Program-made: the position numbers and the translations under genes
The notes under the pieces: generated by a model
Seen by the model: the letters and a program-made list of their open reading frames with translations, nothing else
Databases searched by the model: none
Told to the model about the DNA's origin: nothing
In this document: positions 41,592 through 51,964 of the stretch, piece by piece
Layout of the letters: each line of letters opens with the position of its first letter
Numbering within the stretch: position 1 is the stretch's first letter
DNA from: Cordylochernes scorpioides
Lineage: Eukaryota > Arthropoda > Arachnida > Pseudoscorpiones > Chernetidae
Direction of reading: 5' to 3'
NCBI GenBank assembly: GCA_030710605.1
Contig: CP092880.1
Coordinates: 12,565,639 to 12,629,638, forward strand
DNA: 64,000 nucleotides

Positions 41592-41819
41592 TTAGGATTT
41601 TAAAAATGTATGTTCTTTTATTGATATAATATGTTTAGAAGAAATTTTTTCTATACATTTCGTAATTTCTTCAAAATTATCTATGCTATTTCTGGTCTTA
41701 CAAAACATCACAGACGTAACGTCTGCTTTGAAATGTCCTCTACTATTTAAACAGTAGGCGGGGTTAAATACCATCTTTGTTCTTTTTGTGGGAAATCGTT
41801 TTTTGTATGGCGCTTTGAA
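41592..41819 (-). CDS. Unrecognised coding-like fragment
   Basis: A minus-strand frame open from 41,819 to a stop at 41,592 (75 codons) reads QFKAPYKKRFPTKRTKMVFN, then PAYCLNSRGHFKADVTSVMF, CKTRNSIDNFEEITKCIEKI and ends HTFLKS. The residue composition looks like protein rather than noise. It has an internal ATG. No domain is recognised, and it may be an exon or a transposon relic. Confidence 0.35.
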   Translation of the reverse strand, partial: FKAPYKKRFPTKRTKMVFNPAYCLNSRGHFKADVTSVMFCKTRNSIDNFEEITKCIEKISSKHIISIKEHTFLKS

Positions 41820-42113
41820 CTGTCAATCACTATTGGGAAATAATAGTAGCACGTTTTTTAGAGGCAAAGGCAAAAAAGAACAAAAACAATTTGTCCTTCT
41901 GTTTGAATTGTCGTCGGTGTTTGTTTGAAAGTTATGTTTGGAGAAATCGTCTGCATTGCAAAATAACTATTTTATTTGAAATGCATTCTAGAAATTATGC
42001 ACAATTTAGTTTTAATAGCATGTTTTGAATTATAATATCCTATTATTTAATAAAATTTTAAATATGATATTGAGGTGTATAAAAACAAGGAAAATATATA
42101 TTTCAAAAATATT

Positions 42114-42920
42114 TCATAACATATAAACAGTTAGCACTCCCTTTGACAAGAATGGAATGGTCTTCGGACCCAACACATATACAGTTATCACTCTCCTTGA
42201 AAAGGATGGAATGGTCATTAGACCAAATACATATGTGTTTAGCAGTCCACCTGACAAGAATGGAGTGAAATTCGGACCCAACACATATACAGTTGGCACT
42301 CCCCTTGACAAGGATGGAATGGTCTTTGGACCCAAAACATATACAGTTAGCATCCCCTTGACAAAGATGGAATAGTCTTCGGACCCCAACATATATACAG
42401 TTAGCACTCGCCTTGACAAGGATGGAATGATTTTAGGACACAACACATATACAGTTGGCACTCCCCTTGACAAGAATGGAGTGATTTTCGGACACAACAC
42501 ATATACAGTTGGCACTCCCCTTGACAAGAATGGAGTGATTTTCGGACACAACACATATACAGTTGGCACTCCCCTTGACAAGGATGGAATGGTCTTCTGA
42601 CCCAACACATATACAGTTAGCACTCCTCTTGAAAAGGATGGAATGATCATTAGACCAAATACATAAGTGTTTAGCAGTCCACTTGACAAGGATGGAATGG
42701 TCTTCGGACCCAACACATATACAGTTAGCACTCCCCTTGACAAAGTTTGAATAGCCTTATGACCCAATACATATATAGTTATCCTCCCTTGAAAAGGTTG
42801 GAATGGTCATTAGACAAAATACATGTGTCTATCAGTCCACTTGACAAGAATAAAATTTTCATTAGACTAAATTTATAAATAATTAGCAGTCCACTCAAGA
42901 AGGATAAATGGTCATCGGGC
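42114..42920 (-). repeat. 54-bp minisatellite with uninterrupted 18-codon periodicity
   Basis: About 13 units share ACACATATACAGTTGGCACT, CCCCTTGACAAGGATGGAAT and GGTCTTCGGACCCA. Because 54 is a multiple of three, a minus-strand frame stays open for 217 codons (42,114-42,767), giving repeats like GVPTVYVLCPKITPFLSR. Nothing else suggests a gene: there is no signal or flanking exon, and units vary at sites that do not respect synonymous positions. Confidence 0.8.
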
Positions 42921-43339
42921 TTAACATAACGATTATAGAACCGCCTTCCTACTAAGTTTGATGCACCTTAAATATAAATTCATTCTACGATAATAAAAAA
43001 AATCAATGCTCTTTTCAAACATCAACAAAATCAATTTATTTTCTCCCAAAATAACTTTGCTGCCTTCCATTATTGCTAGTATATATATCTATGTAAAGAT
43101 GATCTAGGCACTATATCAGGACAGCCGGTTTGACAGATGGAATCGTCAGAAAGAAAATTGAGCACTTCCGTCTCAGTGCAGAGCCAATTAAGCCCTTTAG
43201 GCCATGCAGGTGGATCAGTCGATGTGATATCTTGTTTAGGCTGGCCTTAGGTTGCCTCCCTGAGGATTCCTAGGTAGCCTTGCCATGATATCATTTGAAT
43301 CCATCCAGTCCATAAGTCTAAATTTACAGGGTAGAAATC

Positions 43340-43643
43340 TTTTACATGATTCTAGACAGCCAAGAAAGGATGATACTCCTCGAGGAACTCTCGCCTGGAA
43401 ACAAGCTAATCCTCACCGAATTCCTCAACATCGTCATTGAACATGTTGGGAACAACAACTCCGTCATTGACAAGGGCTTGTCTGAACTCAAGGCGGCTTT
43501 AAGCTCCTGATAGGATCCAGACGTACCTTCGGAGAAGGCTTCGTCCGGAGTAAATATTTCTAATCATTTTTAACTCTATTTGTAAACTCTCATTTTGATG
43601 TTGACTAGATGTCAATAAATTATTTGTATTTGTAAATTGTCAG
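43340..43643 (+). pseudogene. LINE ORF1-like C-terminus and T2 tail
   Basis: The frame ending at about 43,511 reads ..LTEFLNIVIEHVGNNNSVI, DKGLSELKAALSS and a stop. It aligns with ..LGEFLDREIASVGIK..NLSEFRAACGS at 62,150-62,300. After the stop come about 90 bases and the tail GTTGACTAGATGTCAATAAA. The upstream part is missing, so it is a truncated insertion. Confidence 0.55.
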
Positions 43644-44234
43644 TCCATAAGTCTCCATGATGGGCAAAAAGAGCTACTGTTGTCTATCCAGGGGACGCTA
43701 CATGACAGTCAGACTTTGCCCCCCATATCTATTTATTTATTTATTTCAATTCAAAACGTTATTTCCCCCTAGGGACACTTGCGCTAAATGTACATACAAA
43801 TATAACAAAGAAAATATTCAACATGGAAAGATATACAGATAGCGACTTAGAAATATTCATAAATATTATTTACATATAGAGATATTCATTGAATTTTATT
43901 TACAGTTACACCATTAAATTTAAAAATATATACATATATACACACATATACACGCATACACCTATATATTGTTTACAACCACAAGATATGTCCAATATTT
44001 CCTTGAGATCGTTACATCAAAGACCATTTTTCTTAATGAAATCCAAAATATATTTACAAAGGAAATTAAATTTGATATATGTGTCCTTACTTGAAATTAA
44101 ATCACTAGGGCCTAAAGCTATTGAACCGGCTATTAAGCTTTTGCCCCCCCCCCCCCCATATCCATCCAGCGAACTATTGCAATACTCTCATTATGATGTG
44201 ATATTGAAAGTATCAGTGGCTCAGTTTATTATTG
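43644..44234. repeat. LINE 3' debris and poly-C tract
   Basis: A CCCCCTAGGGACACTTGCGC block at 43,768 repeats that at 18,718. A run of about 14 C is at 44,144-44,157. The open frame over it has no motif. Confidence 0.4.
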
Positions 44235-44835
44235 TAGAATGAATTTATATTTAAGGTGCATCAAACTTAGTAGGAAGGCAGTTTGATACTCGTTGTGTTG
44301 AGCCCGATGACAATTCCATCCTTCTTGAATGGGCTGCTAATTATTTATATATTTAGTCTAATGACAATTTCATCCTTTTCAAGTAGACTGATAGACACAT
44401 AGTATTTGGTCTAATGATCATTCCACCTTTTATTCCACTCTCTATACGTTGAAATATAATGAAGAAGGAAAAGTTAACAGTGTTTGTAGAGTTGTATATT
44501 TAAAAAAAAAATGATAAAGAGAGATAAAGTAGAGAGAGAGAATTGGATCCTGTAATAACATGCTAGAGTATAGCTTATATTAAAAAACAAACAGGAATAT
44601 AAATGGTGGAAAATGGCTTAAATTACGTTATATCAACAAACAATTGCAAACCCAATTAATCACAACCATAGCAGAATAGAGAAGAAAAACAAGAAGCAAA
44701 AATGTGATGGGCGGTAAGGGATATACTAAGAAAGATAAATAGGTGTGGAATAACACTATTTGAGTTGGGTATGCAAAATGGAAGAAATTTGTGTTGGAAT
44801 ATCTGAATTAAGTATATTCTCCATTTTATATATCA

Positions 44836-45249
44836 CTAGCCGAATGACCCGGGCAACGCCCGTGATTTACCCGATTGAATGTTTTGATTCAAATACTATT
44901 TGTTACAATTATAAATTGGCGCCTTAAATAATTGCATATGTTAGTTAATAACTATAGCCTATGTGCTTTATCTGTCTATGTACTGTTGGCTTCCGTAGGC
45001 GTCTCTTACTGGGAAAAAGAAAGAGAGGATTCCATTTGGTTATTATCTAATATATGAATTTATTTAGGGAGCGACCCGCTCCAACACAATAGTTACAAAG
45101 ACGAAATAGCGAGTGGGGGGGCAAAGGTGGCGTGACCGTAGCCAACCAATAGGAGGGCGCCATTCCAAAAAAAAAGCAAACGGTGATAGAGATGAAAACT
45201 GACTGATTGATTAGGAGATGAGGAATGACGCTCGTAACTGTATATAGAA
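44836..45249 (-). mobile_element. Non-autonomous Helitron (3' end type 2)
   Basis: Minus-strand 3' end: ACCC..GGGCGTTGCCCGGGTCAT, then TCGGCTAG and a target T. The 5' end reads TTCTATATACAGTTACGAGC. It is about 93 percent like the copy at 63,502-63,928, including GGCGCCTTAAATAATTGC-like and GGAGCGACCCGCTCC blocks. No coding sequence. Confidence 0.7.
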
Positions 45250-45588
45250 TAATTTCAATAGTTTAATTATATATAAGAATGCCAATCCTTTTCAGTTTTC
45301 AACTTAAAATTCCGATATCTGTTGTAGCAGAGGATTCCAGCATTCTAAATATAAATTTCTTCAATGTCAGGTACAAATGGTTTCTGTTCCAAATCTCAAA
45401 AGGCTCTACCTAAACTAAACCTAACCATAATGTTAAAGACAAGGTAACTCGATAGCACAAGCTTGAACATTGCACTTATAGGTTGGTGACTGGCAGGAAT
45501 CCTGCCCTCTCAGAGTTTCCTTTCTATGACTAGTCTTTTGATGGTATCATAGTGTCTTCTCCACAAATTGTCCATGAATTCCATTTAA

Positions 45589-45832
45589 GGCCTTACCCCT
45601 CATGGCCTTTCTTCCATACAGCTCTCAGAGGTATTCTCCTCTCAATCGGCTCCCGTTGGTCTCGAGGACCACGCCATCACCATCTCCTCAGCGGCGGAGT
45701 ACGCGATCTACGTATTTTTCGTAGATCGCGAAATACGTGGTGTCGCTGGAGACCCGCTGGTGATTCTCCAACAGCACTGCAGCGGTGGCAGAGGCGCCAT
45801 GTTCTTTGCACATAGTATGATGTATATATATA
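45589..45832 (+). pseudogene. Unrecognised coding-like fragment truncated by LTR-X
   Basis: A frame open from 45,589 reads ..LSEVFSSQSAPVGLEDHA, ITISSAAEYAIYVFFVDREI, RGVAGDPLVILQQHC, and runs into LTR-X at 45,833. The protein-like composition contrasts with the neighbours. No homolog is recognised. A perfect 9-bp hairpin (CGATCTACG/CGTAGATCG) lies within the YAIYVFFVDRE codons. Confidence 0.35.
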
Positions 45833-46221
45833 TGTTATATAAAGGTATCGTTTTAAAATTTTATTTCATCGATTCAAATACTCTGTTTAAATCGACCGCC
45901 AGAGGTCACGCTTTCTCTATAAATACTCATTGTTGTTGTTCCCCGTTGGCCGGCTCAAAACTTGTACATTATGTAAATAATCTTTTGTTTTCTTTGTTTA
46001 CTCGCCTTAAGCCAGGCATTACTTTTGCCAAATTATGTTTATCCTAAATCTCAATTAAAGCAATTACTGATCAAAACCATATTTATTATTATTCTTTCAA
46101 TATTTATGCCACGACTGCTCAACAAATATTTCTATTTCAAAATAATCAGCATCAAGTATTAATTCTATATAACTAATTATCAAAAATCAAACAGAAAAAT
46201 CTTTTTTTTTCTATTATAAGA
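45833..46221 (+). mobile_element. LTR-X copy 3 (putative solo LTR)
   Basis: Starts TGTTATATAAAGG and ends TATTATAAGA. It contains CGACCGCCAGAGGTC, CTCTATAAATACTC, GCCTTAAGCCAGGC, CAATTAAAGC and CCACGACTGC. It is flanked by (TA) runs. It interrupts the coding-like fragment upstream. Confidence 0.65.
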
Positions 46222-46734
46222 TATATATATAATTATCTTTTTTTCGAATAGTGCAGACTGTGCACTTTGCATGTATTGACAAGATGTCAATAAAATTATT
46301 TTAATTGTCAATCGTCTCCAGTAGACTATGTCCCTCTTCGACTTTTTCAGGACATCTTCATTGCTTTGTCAATCAATCCATGATATTCTTAACATTCGAT
46401 GTCAACACCATATATATATAATTGGAAAGTCTGTAGATTTACAAATTTCTGTCTTTCCAAGAGCCGAGGTCTCGAAGGCATATATAAAAACACTCCAAAT
46501 ACAGATATACATGAAATACAGAATACATGTATTTAAACTGGAAGTGTTCGTTTATTGAAGGTAACCTTTGATCAGAGAAGCCATTTTCAATCTATCTAGA
46601 TTATGTTTTAGAGAGGGCTGTGAACCAAATAAGATGAACCGGTCATTTAAGTTTTACTCTATTTTGAATTTATTGATACATTTTTAATGATGCTTAGTTG
46701 GCACGATATACAGTATATTGTATAGTATATTGAA

Positions 46735-46830
46735 GAAGGAATAAAAGTTAACGGCGACGTGTTACTTTTATTAATGCTGTAAATTCGGCAAGCTTTCGGA
46801 CTATGACGTCCTTCAACAGGCTACTTTCTA
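46735..46830 (-). repeat. Penelope-type tail with conserved stem II
   Basis: Minus strand: AGC, CTGTTGA, A, GGAC-GTCATA-GTCC, GAAAGCTTGCCGAATTTACA, then GCATTAATAAAAGTAACACG. An inverse copy of the outer part (GAAAGCTTGCCGAATTTACA) follows at 47,328-47,405, so LTR-X sits between two inverted tails. Confidence 0.6.
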
Positions 46831-46851
46831 AGAAACTAGAATATATATATA

Positions 46852-47209
46852 TGTTATATAAAAATATTACTTTATTTAAAATCATATTTTCATTGATTCA
46901 AATATTCTGCTAAATCGACCGCCAGAGGTCATTCTTCCCCTATAAAAACTCGTTGTTGTTTTATCCCAATGGCCGGCTCAAAACTTTTGTACATTATGTA
47001 AATAATCTTTTCATTTTTTTTTTATTCTTACGCCTTAAGCCAGGCATTACTTTTATCAAATTGTTTTTATATATATTCCATGGGTTCAATTAAAACATCT
47101 AATCAAGACTATTATTTCAAGAATTTTAACCACGGCTGTATTGCATTACCATATAATCCTCAACACGATCTAAATACAACAGAAAATCTCATTCGCTTTA
47201 TTTATAACA
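46852..47209 (+). mobile_element. LTR-X copy 4 (putative solo LTR)
   Basis: Ends TGTTATATAAAAATATTA and TTTATTTATAACA are 7-bp inverted (TGTTATA/TATAACA). Internal blocks are CGACCGCCAGAGGTC, CCTATAAAAACTC, GCCTTAAGCCAGGC and TCAATTAAAAC. Flanking sequence on both sides is a TATATA run. Confidence 0.7.
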
Positions 47210-47410
47210 TATATATACGTAAATATTTACATAATTAGAACTTTTCGTAATGAAATAAATGATTATTATGCTTTTTTTTTCTATATAAACAAATTTTTGT
47301 TCTGAGAAAAGGATGACTACCATAAAGTCCGAAAGCTTGCCGAATTTACAGCATTAATAAAGAAACTCGTCACCGTTAACTTTTGTTCCTTCTTCAAGAT
47401 TATGTCTGGT

Positions 47411-47750
47411 GATTATCTCTCTTGTATTATTCGTTATATGTATATTGATGAAGACTTTGGAAGGAATTGTCCTCAACCAATCAGAGGTTGTGGCCGACAA
47501 ACTCCCTGAGAGGGAAACAATGCCCTATGCGGAAATGACCCCGCAGCCAATAGCTAGAATGAGCTCCCATCCCAGCAAGAATTAGCAGGCCAAACACCGG
47601 GACAATCCACGGAGGTCTTTTTTTTTCCTCCGTCCAGCAATAATGGAGTTGCCGAGTGGAATAATAGCGTTTGGTTACCCAGAAGTATGATGATGATGAT
47701 GAATACCGTTTAGCCAGTCCTCCGTTTCTTTGACCCTACTTCTTCCACGT
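47411..47750. other. Unclassified GC-moderate sequence
   Basis: A block with CACGGAGGTC, T run and CCTCCGTCCAGCAATAATGG and a short (ATG) run near 47,689-47,702. No frame or repeat is supported. Confidence 0.25.
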
Positions 47751-48430
47751 ATCTATCTAGTCATCTTCCGCGGTGGCTAGACATCTTAACTGTGCTTGTG
47801 TCTGTGTTGGCCATTTGTGAATCTCTTCTATGGTGGCTAGATATCATCATCGAGGTTTTCCTTCTCTTCTAGACATCTAAAATTCTTCTATGATGGCTAA
47901 ATATCTTCTCATTGAGGTTTTCTTCCTCTTCTAGACATCTAATTTCTCTTTGATTTTATAACAATTAACTAAGAGCTTCAATAAAATATATTGAATTGTC
48001 AAAATTGTCTAAATTTCTTCTTATGTAGCTAATTATCTTGATCGACGTGTTTCTTCCTCTTTTAGACATCTAAATTTCTTCTATGGTGGCTATTTATCTT
48101 CATCTCGGTTTTCTTTTTCTTCTAGACATCTAAAATTCTTCTATAGTTACAAGATATCTTCATTGAGGTTTTCTTACTCTTCGAGGAATATATAATTCTT
48201 CCATGGTGATTGTATATATTCATTAATGCCTTTTTTTTTTTCATCTAGAAATATTCCATAGGATAAATGTCTTTCTCAGTGTTTTCTTCTCGTTCTTGTA
48301 TCTATCTATCTTCTACTGTGACTAGACATCCTCACTAATGCTTTCTTATCTAATCACTAAATGCTCACGGTAGCTAAACGTCTTCATCATAAATGAGTTT
48401 GACCTTTTCTTCTTCTTTAAGCATTTCGTC
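47751..48430. repeat. Degenerate minisatellite, about 60-65 bp unit, with an inserted T2 tail
   Basis: Units share CTTCTTCTAGACATCTAAA, TTCTTCTATGGTGGCTA and GATATCTTCATTGAGG. At about 47,951-48,010 a T2-like tail (CTTCAATAAAATATATTGAA, TTGTC) interrupts the array. Confidence 0.6.
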
Positions 48431-48494
48431 TTTCGGACATATGGATATTTTTACAGGTTTATATACCCGACAATTGAGATGTATATATGTATTA

Positions 48495-48674
48495 TCTGGT
48501 TCAAATTCACATAAATAGGTACCGCTCAGCAAGAGCAACCTAGTTCATGATAATTGAACAATGAATAATATGTGAAGGTTATTCACATATTAAACAAAAT
48601 TTTAACGCGGGATTTAATCCCGGTTCATGACTGTCGGGAATCAAGCGTGTTACCCTCTCATCCACCGACTTATT
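48495..48674 (-). mobile_element. SINE-B copy with 13-bp target-site duplication
   Basis: The identical 13-mer TATATATGTATTA flanks the element at 48,482-48,494 and 48,675-48,687. The minus-strand sequence matches the copy at 12,299 nearly base for base, including GGATGAGAGGGTAACACGC and CGGGATTAAATCCCGC. Two close copies with intact duplications indicate recent activity of this family. Confidence 0.85.
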
Positions 48675-48884
48675 TATATATGTATTACAAAATACTTTAA
48701 TATCTAGTAATATTTTTCTAAACAGATGAATGTTCTTTTAACATTTTCATTAAATAATTTAATCTAAGAAAACTATGCCTAATATATTCCTAATTTTGAG
48801 AAGATCAAAATATTTTGTGTTCCAATAAATATACTCGCTGCTGATAAACGATAGTTTGTTTTTAGTCGCCAACTATAAGTCTTT

Positions 48885-49680
48885 ATAAAGCTTTATGAGG
48901 CCTTGTGAAATCATTATAAAGCTTTATCAAGCATTATAAGGCCTTATGAATCTTTATAAGGTCTTGTGAAGCCTTATAAGGTCTTGCGAAGAACTCACAA
49001 AGCTCTATGAAGCCCAATAAGGCCTTGTGAAGCCCTAAAGTGTCTTGTGAAGTATTTATAAAGCTTTATGGAACTTTATAAGGCCTTGTGAAACTTTATA
49101 AGGTCTTGTAAAGCCCTATAGTGTCTTGTGAAGTCGTTATAAAGCTTTGTGAAGCCTTTTAAGGTCTTGTTAAACCCTATAAAGCCTTGTGAAGCCCTAT
49201 AGTGTCTTGTGAAGTATTTATAAAGCTTTATGGAACTTTATAAGGCCTTGTGAAACTTTATAAGGTCTTGTAAAGCCCTATAGTGTATTGTGAAGTCTTT
49301 ATAAAGCTTTAGGGAACTTTATAAGGCCTTGTGAAACTTTATAAGGTCTTGTAAAGCCCCATAGTGTCTTGTGAAGTCTTTATAAAGCTTTATTGAACTT
49401 GATATGGCCTTGTGAATCTTTATAAGGTCTCGTAAAGCCCTATAGTGTATTGTGAAGTCGTTATAAAGCTTTGTGAAGCCTTTTAAGGTCTTTTTAAAAC
49501 CCTATAAAACCTTGTGAAGTCCTATAAGGTCTTGTGAAGTCCTTATAAGGTCTTGTGAAGTCCTTATAAAGCTTTATGGAGATTTATAAGGCCTTGTTAA
49601 ACCCTAAGCCCTATAAGGACTTTTGAAGCCTTATAACGTCTTGTGAGGCCTTATATGGCCTTGTTAAGCCTTATAATTGG
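48885..49680. repeat. 20-bp minisatellite with 81-bp higher-order unit
   Basis: The basic unit is a variant of AAGGCCTTGTGAAACTTTAT. The middle of the array (49,038-49,480) is organised in blocks of four units beginning AGTGTCTTGTGAAGT at 49,038, 49,120, 49,201, 49,283, 49,363 and 49,443, a step of 80-82 bp. The edges are less regular. Confidence 0.8.
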
Positions 49681-50207
49681 CAAAAAAACGTATTGCTTAT
49701 TACATGTGTTTGTATTTATTCTAAAACGGTTTACCCGATTCTCAGCGTGAAGATTCTGTATTGTTTGGTGCAGTGAAAAAGATAACACTTGATATGACTT
49801 TCTTCCTCTGGATATATTGGATTTTTGAAAGATATGAAAATACCATTCTTATCTCAGCGCTATTTTCTGAAAGACAAATTTAAACCAAAACGTAAGAAGA
49901 AAATATTGGGAGGACCTAGATCATCTGTAGTAAACCCTCTCGGAAGTTTTTTGAAAGTTTCGCTATAGAAGCGGCAATTCAATAGTTATGGTGGTTTAGT
50001 AGATCAAAGTTTATCTGGGAGAATTTACCACTGATGAGAGGGCTAAACATTTTCAATATTTTTTTAATATTCTCTTTAATAAAATAATCCCTTTTATTAA
50101 TATTAAGGAAATCTTTAAGCTTCCAGGGATAAGCTTTTCCACCCTTTAAATCTGATGTTTCCGTCTCAAAATTTTCTTTAGTTGGTATAGAAATTTGACT
50201 TTCATAA
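49681..50207 (-). repeat. Family Z degenerate copy in unclassified sequence
   Basis: At 49,890-50,050 the family Z sequence is recognisable (TTGGGAGGACCTAGATCATC, GTAAACCCTCTCGGAAG, and an inverse piece AGAATTTACCACTGATGAGAG). The rest is unremarkable. Confidence 0.4.
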
Positions 50208-50209
50208 AA

Positions 50210-50305
50210 TACTAGACGAATGGCCCGGGCAACGCCCGGGTTTTACCCGAGTGCGTATATATTTTAAAAACGTTTTAATTCAAATACTATAATTAACTTT
50301 ATGAA
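50210..50305 (-). mobile_element. Helitron 3'-end fragment (type 2)
   Basis: ACTAGACGAATGGCCCGGGC, AACGCCCGGGTTTTACCCG and TTTTAATTCAAATACTAT match the 3' end of the type 2 Helitrons. The element breaks off after about 95 bp into a SINE-C. Confidence 0.6.
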
Positions 50306-50400
50306 CGGAAAAATATGTCCAGGGTAGCCTAGTGGTCATGGCATCTGCCCGGTAAGCGGAAGGTCGTGGGTTCGATTCCCATCCCTTGACACTTTTTTTT
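50306..50400 (+). mobile_element. SINE-C head
   Basis: GAACGGAAAAATATGTCCAG, then AGCCTAGTGGTCATGGC (A-box region), CTGCCCGGTAAGCGG and GGTTCGATTCC (B box), followed by a T run. The acceptor and D arms pair, while the anticodon stem has a mismatch. The body is not preserved. Confidence 0.65.
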
Positions 50401-51840
50401 ATTTTATCCATTCTGACTAAAATCTATCCGTGAACTTCACACAGTGAACTTCACACAGACAGAATAAGGCAATTATATAAGTAGATGATGATTATTACTG
50501 GCGATAAAATGATAATTTCACATTTCAACCAAACAGATGTATTGTATTAAACGGTAAAAAATTTCCCATGACGTCGTAAGATCAGCGTTTTTTACCTCCG
50601 CTGAAAATCTCACTGAGTAAAAAGATAGACGTTATAGATAGAATGAACTCATACACAGTGATCTTAGTTAATATGGGCCAGTTGAAAATGGCATTCTTTA
50701 AGATGGCACAATGCACCAACAAATGGGTAGTTTCAAGTCGTGATACACGTTTTTTTAACTAAGTAATTATAGAGGTTTACCTTCGTAGAGGCAAGGTTAA
50801 GTATATCATAACTTTCTTAAGGAGGTCTTTTAAACGAACAAATATTCAAACATAAAATTTAGTAGTTTATATTGTGTCTCTTTTTGTGTGTATAAAAGGA
50901 AGTAAACTAGTAAAGAAAGCAGGGTGCGTTGATATGTAGGCGGCTTTGTATTTCCAAATGACAAGAACCACAGCAGCCCATTGCCAGTAATGTGTCAATG
51001 TATCGCTATTATCAAGATTGGAGAAGCAACATTGTCCAGCATCATAGCATCTCGACAATGAAACTCATATTTTCATTTATTCCTTTGAATAAAAAACAAC
51101 ATTGTCATGGTCAAAAACAAAAAACAAAAAATCAGAGCATTGCACGCTCCTGAAGACCAAGGACCTGATTTCAAAAAGAGCATAGAAACTGAAGAAAAAA
51201 AGAATATTTTTATATAAATAAAATAAAAATGTGCTGAAATATTCAAAAACGACCTTTTGGTTATAGTTTTTTTTTTTTTTTTTAATATGAAAATGATTTT
51301 ATTGATATCCCTTTTCGAATGGAATATAATAGGGAAAAAAAGGGCTTGGCTAATCAGTAATACATACATAAAAATCTAATTGAGATATTTAATCGTATTC
51401 AATGGTTATCTCAGTGGTTTTGTCAATCTTTACCATCCCGCTACTCAAGTTTCTGCATGTACAGAATAATGAGAGACCGCCCCAAAAGAATGGATACTCT
51501 ACTGGAAGTGGTTGTTAAACGGAGTTGGGATTAGTCACACACATATTGTCATATTAGAAAAGTGTTCTGTATTTTTTTATTTTTTTTTACAAACACGAAC
51601 ATTTTAAAGTTTTCAGTTAGCTGAGTTGTCAGGTGAACTGACTTCCCTAATTGAACGAGTAGAAACATGTTTGTACATAAAATGGGTTCAAAGGTCATTC
51701 GAAATACTTTTTCCGGGAGAGCTGTTTGGAGGCGTTTAAAGCGTATGTTCTCTGAGCTTTATTTTTGTATACTGCTCCCTTCCCATACCCGTCAAGCTCG
51801 CTCCGATTTTAATTACACAAGAACTAAATACACTATTTGA
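50401..51840. other. Mostly unclassified AT-rich DNA
   Basis: A weak family Z-like relic (GTGGTTTTGTCAATC, CCCGCTACTC) lies near 51,410-51,460. The open frames at 50,867-51,369 have no motif. Nothing else is supported. Confidence 0.25.
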
Positions 51841-51844
51841 AAAA

Positions 51845-51958
51845 ATAGTACAAATGTGATATTGTACTGGGATAAGGTGCATAAATTAAGAAAAAGGCAT
51901 CTCCTTATCGTGCAACTTTCAGTTGCACGATAAGGAGATGCCTTTTTCTTAAATATAC
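51845..51958. repeat. Perfect palindrome of family A 5' ends
   Basis: TAAGAAAAAGGCATCTCCTT, ATCGTGCAACT is followed by TTC and then by AGTTGCACGAT, AAGGAGATGCCTTTTTCTTA, about 31 paired bases per arm without mismatch. The family A leader (GTACTGGGATAAGGTGCATA) is present on the left only. Confidence 0.9.
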
Positions 51959-51964
51959 TATTAA

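Larger units (their letters stand above)
42110..44465. mobile_element. Foldback-like composite element with repeat-bearing inverted ends
   Basis: The left part (42,110-42,985) is a 54-bp tandem array ending in GGAAGGCGG-type and TAAATATAAATTCATTCTAC sequences. The right part (44,235-44,430) is the inverse of the array's outer, degenerate end. The 1.2-kb centre contains a LINE ORF1 end (43,340-43,510), T2 and other LINE 3' pieces and a poly-C tract. Long inverted ends composed of tandem repeats resemble Foldback elements. No transposase is seen. Confidence 0.45.
46235..47290 (+). repeat. Duplicated segment, copy 1
   Basis: This 1.05-kb block is about 93-95 percent like 62,533-63,985 once the Helitron there is removed. 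It includes a T2 tail (ATTGACAAGATGTCAATAAA, 46,275), an unrecognised AT-rich middle, a Penelope-type tail (46,735-46,830) and LTR-X (46,852-47,209). Junctions of all components are shared, so the two copies arose by one duplication rather than by repeated insertion. Confidence 0.8.

Noticed and set aside
45700..45740. Strong hairpin as a terminator or regulatory RNA
   Set aside because: The 9-bp inverted repeat falls inside a coding-like frame (YAIYVFFVDRE) and has no further supporting context.
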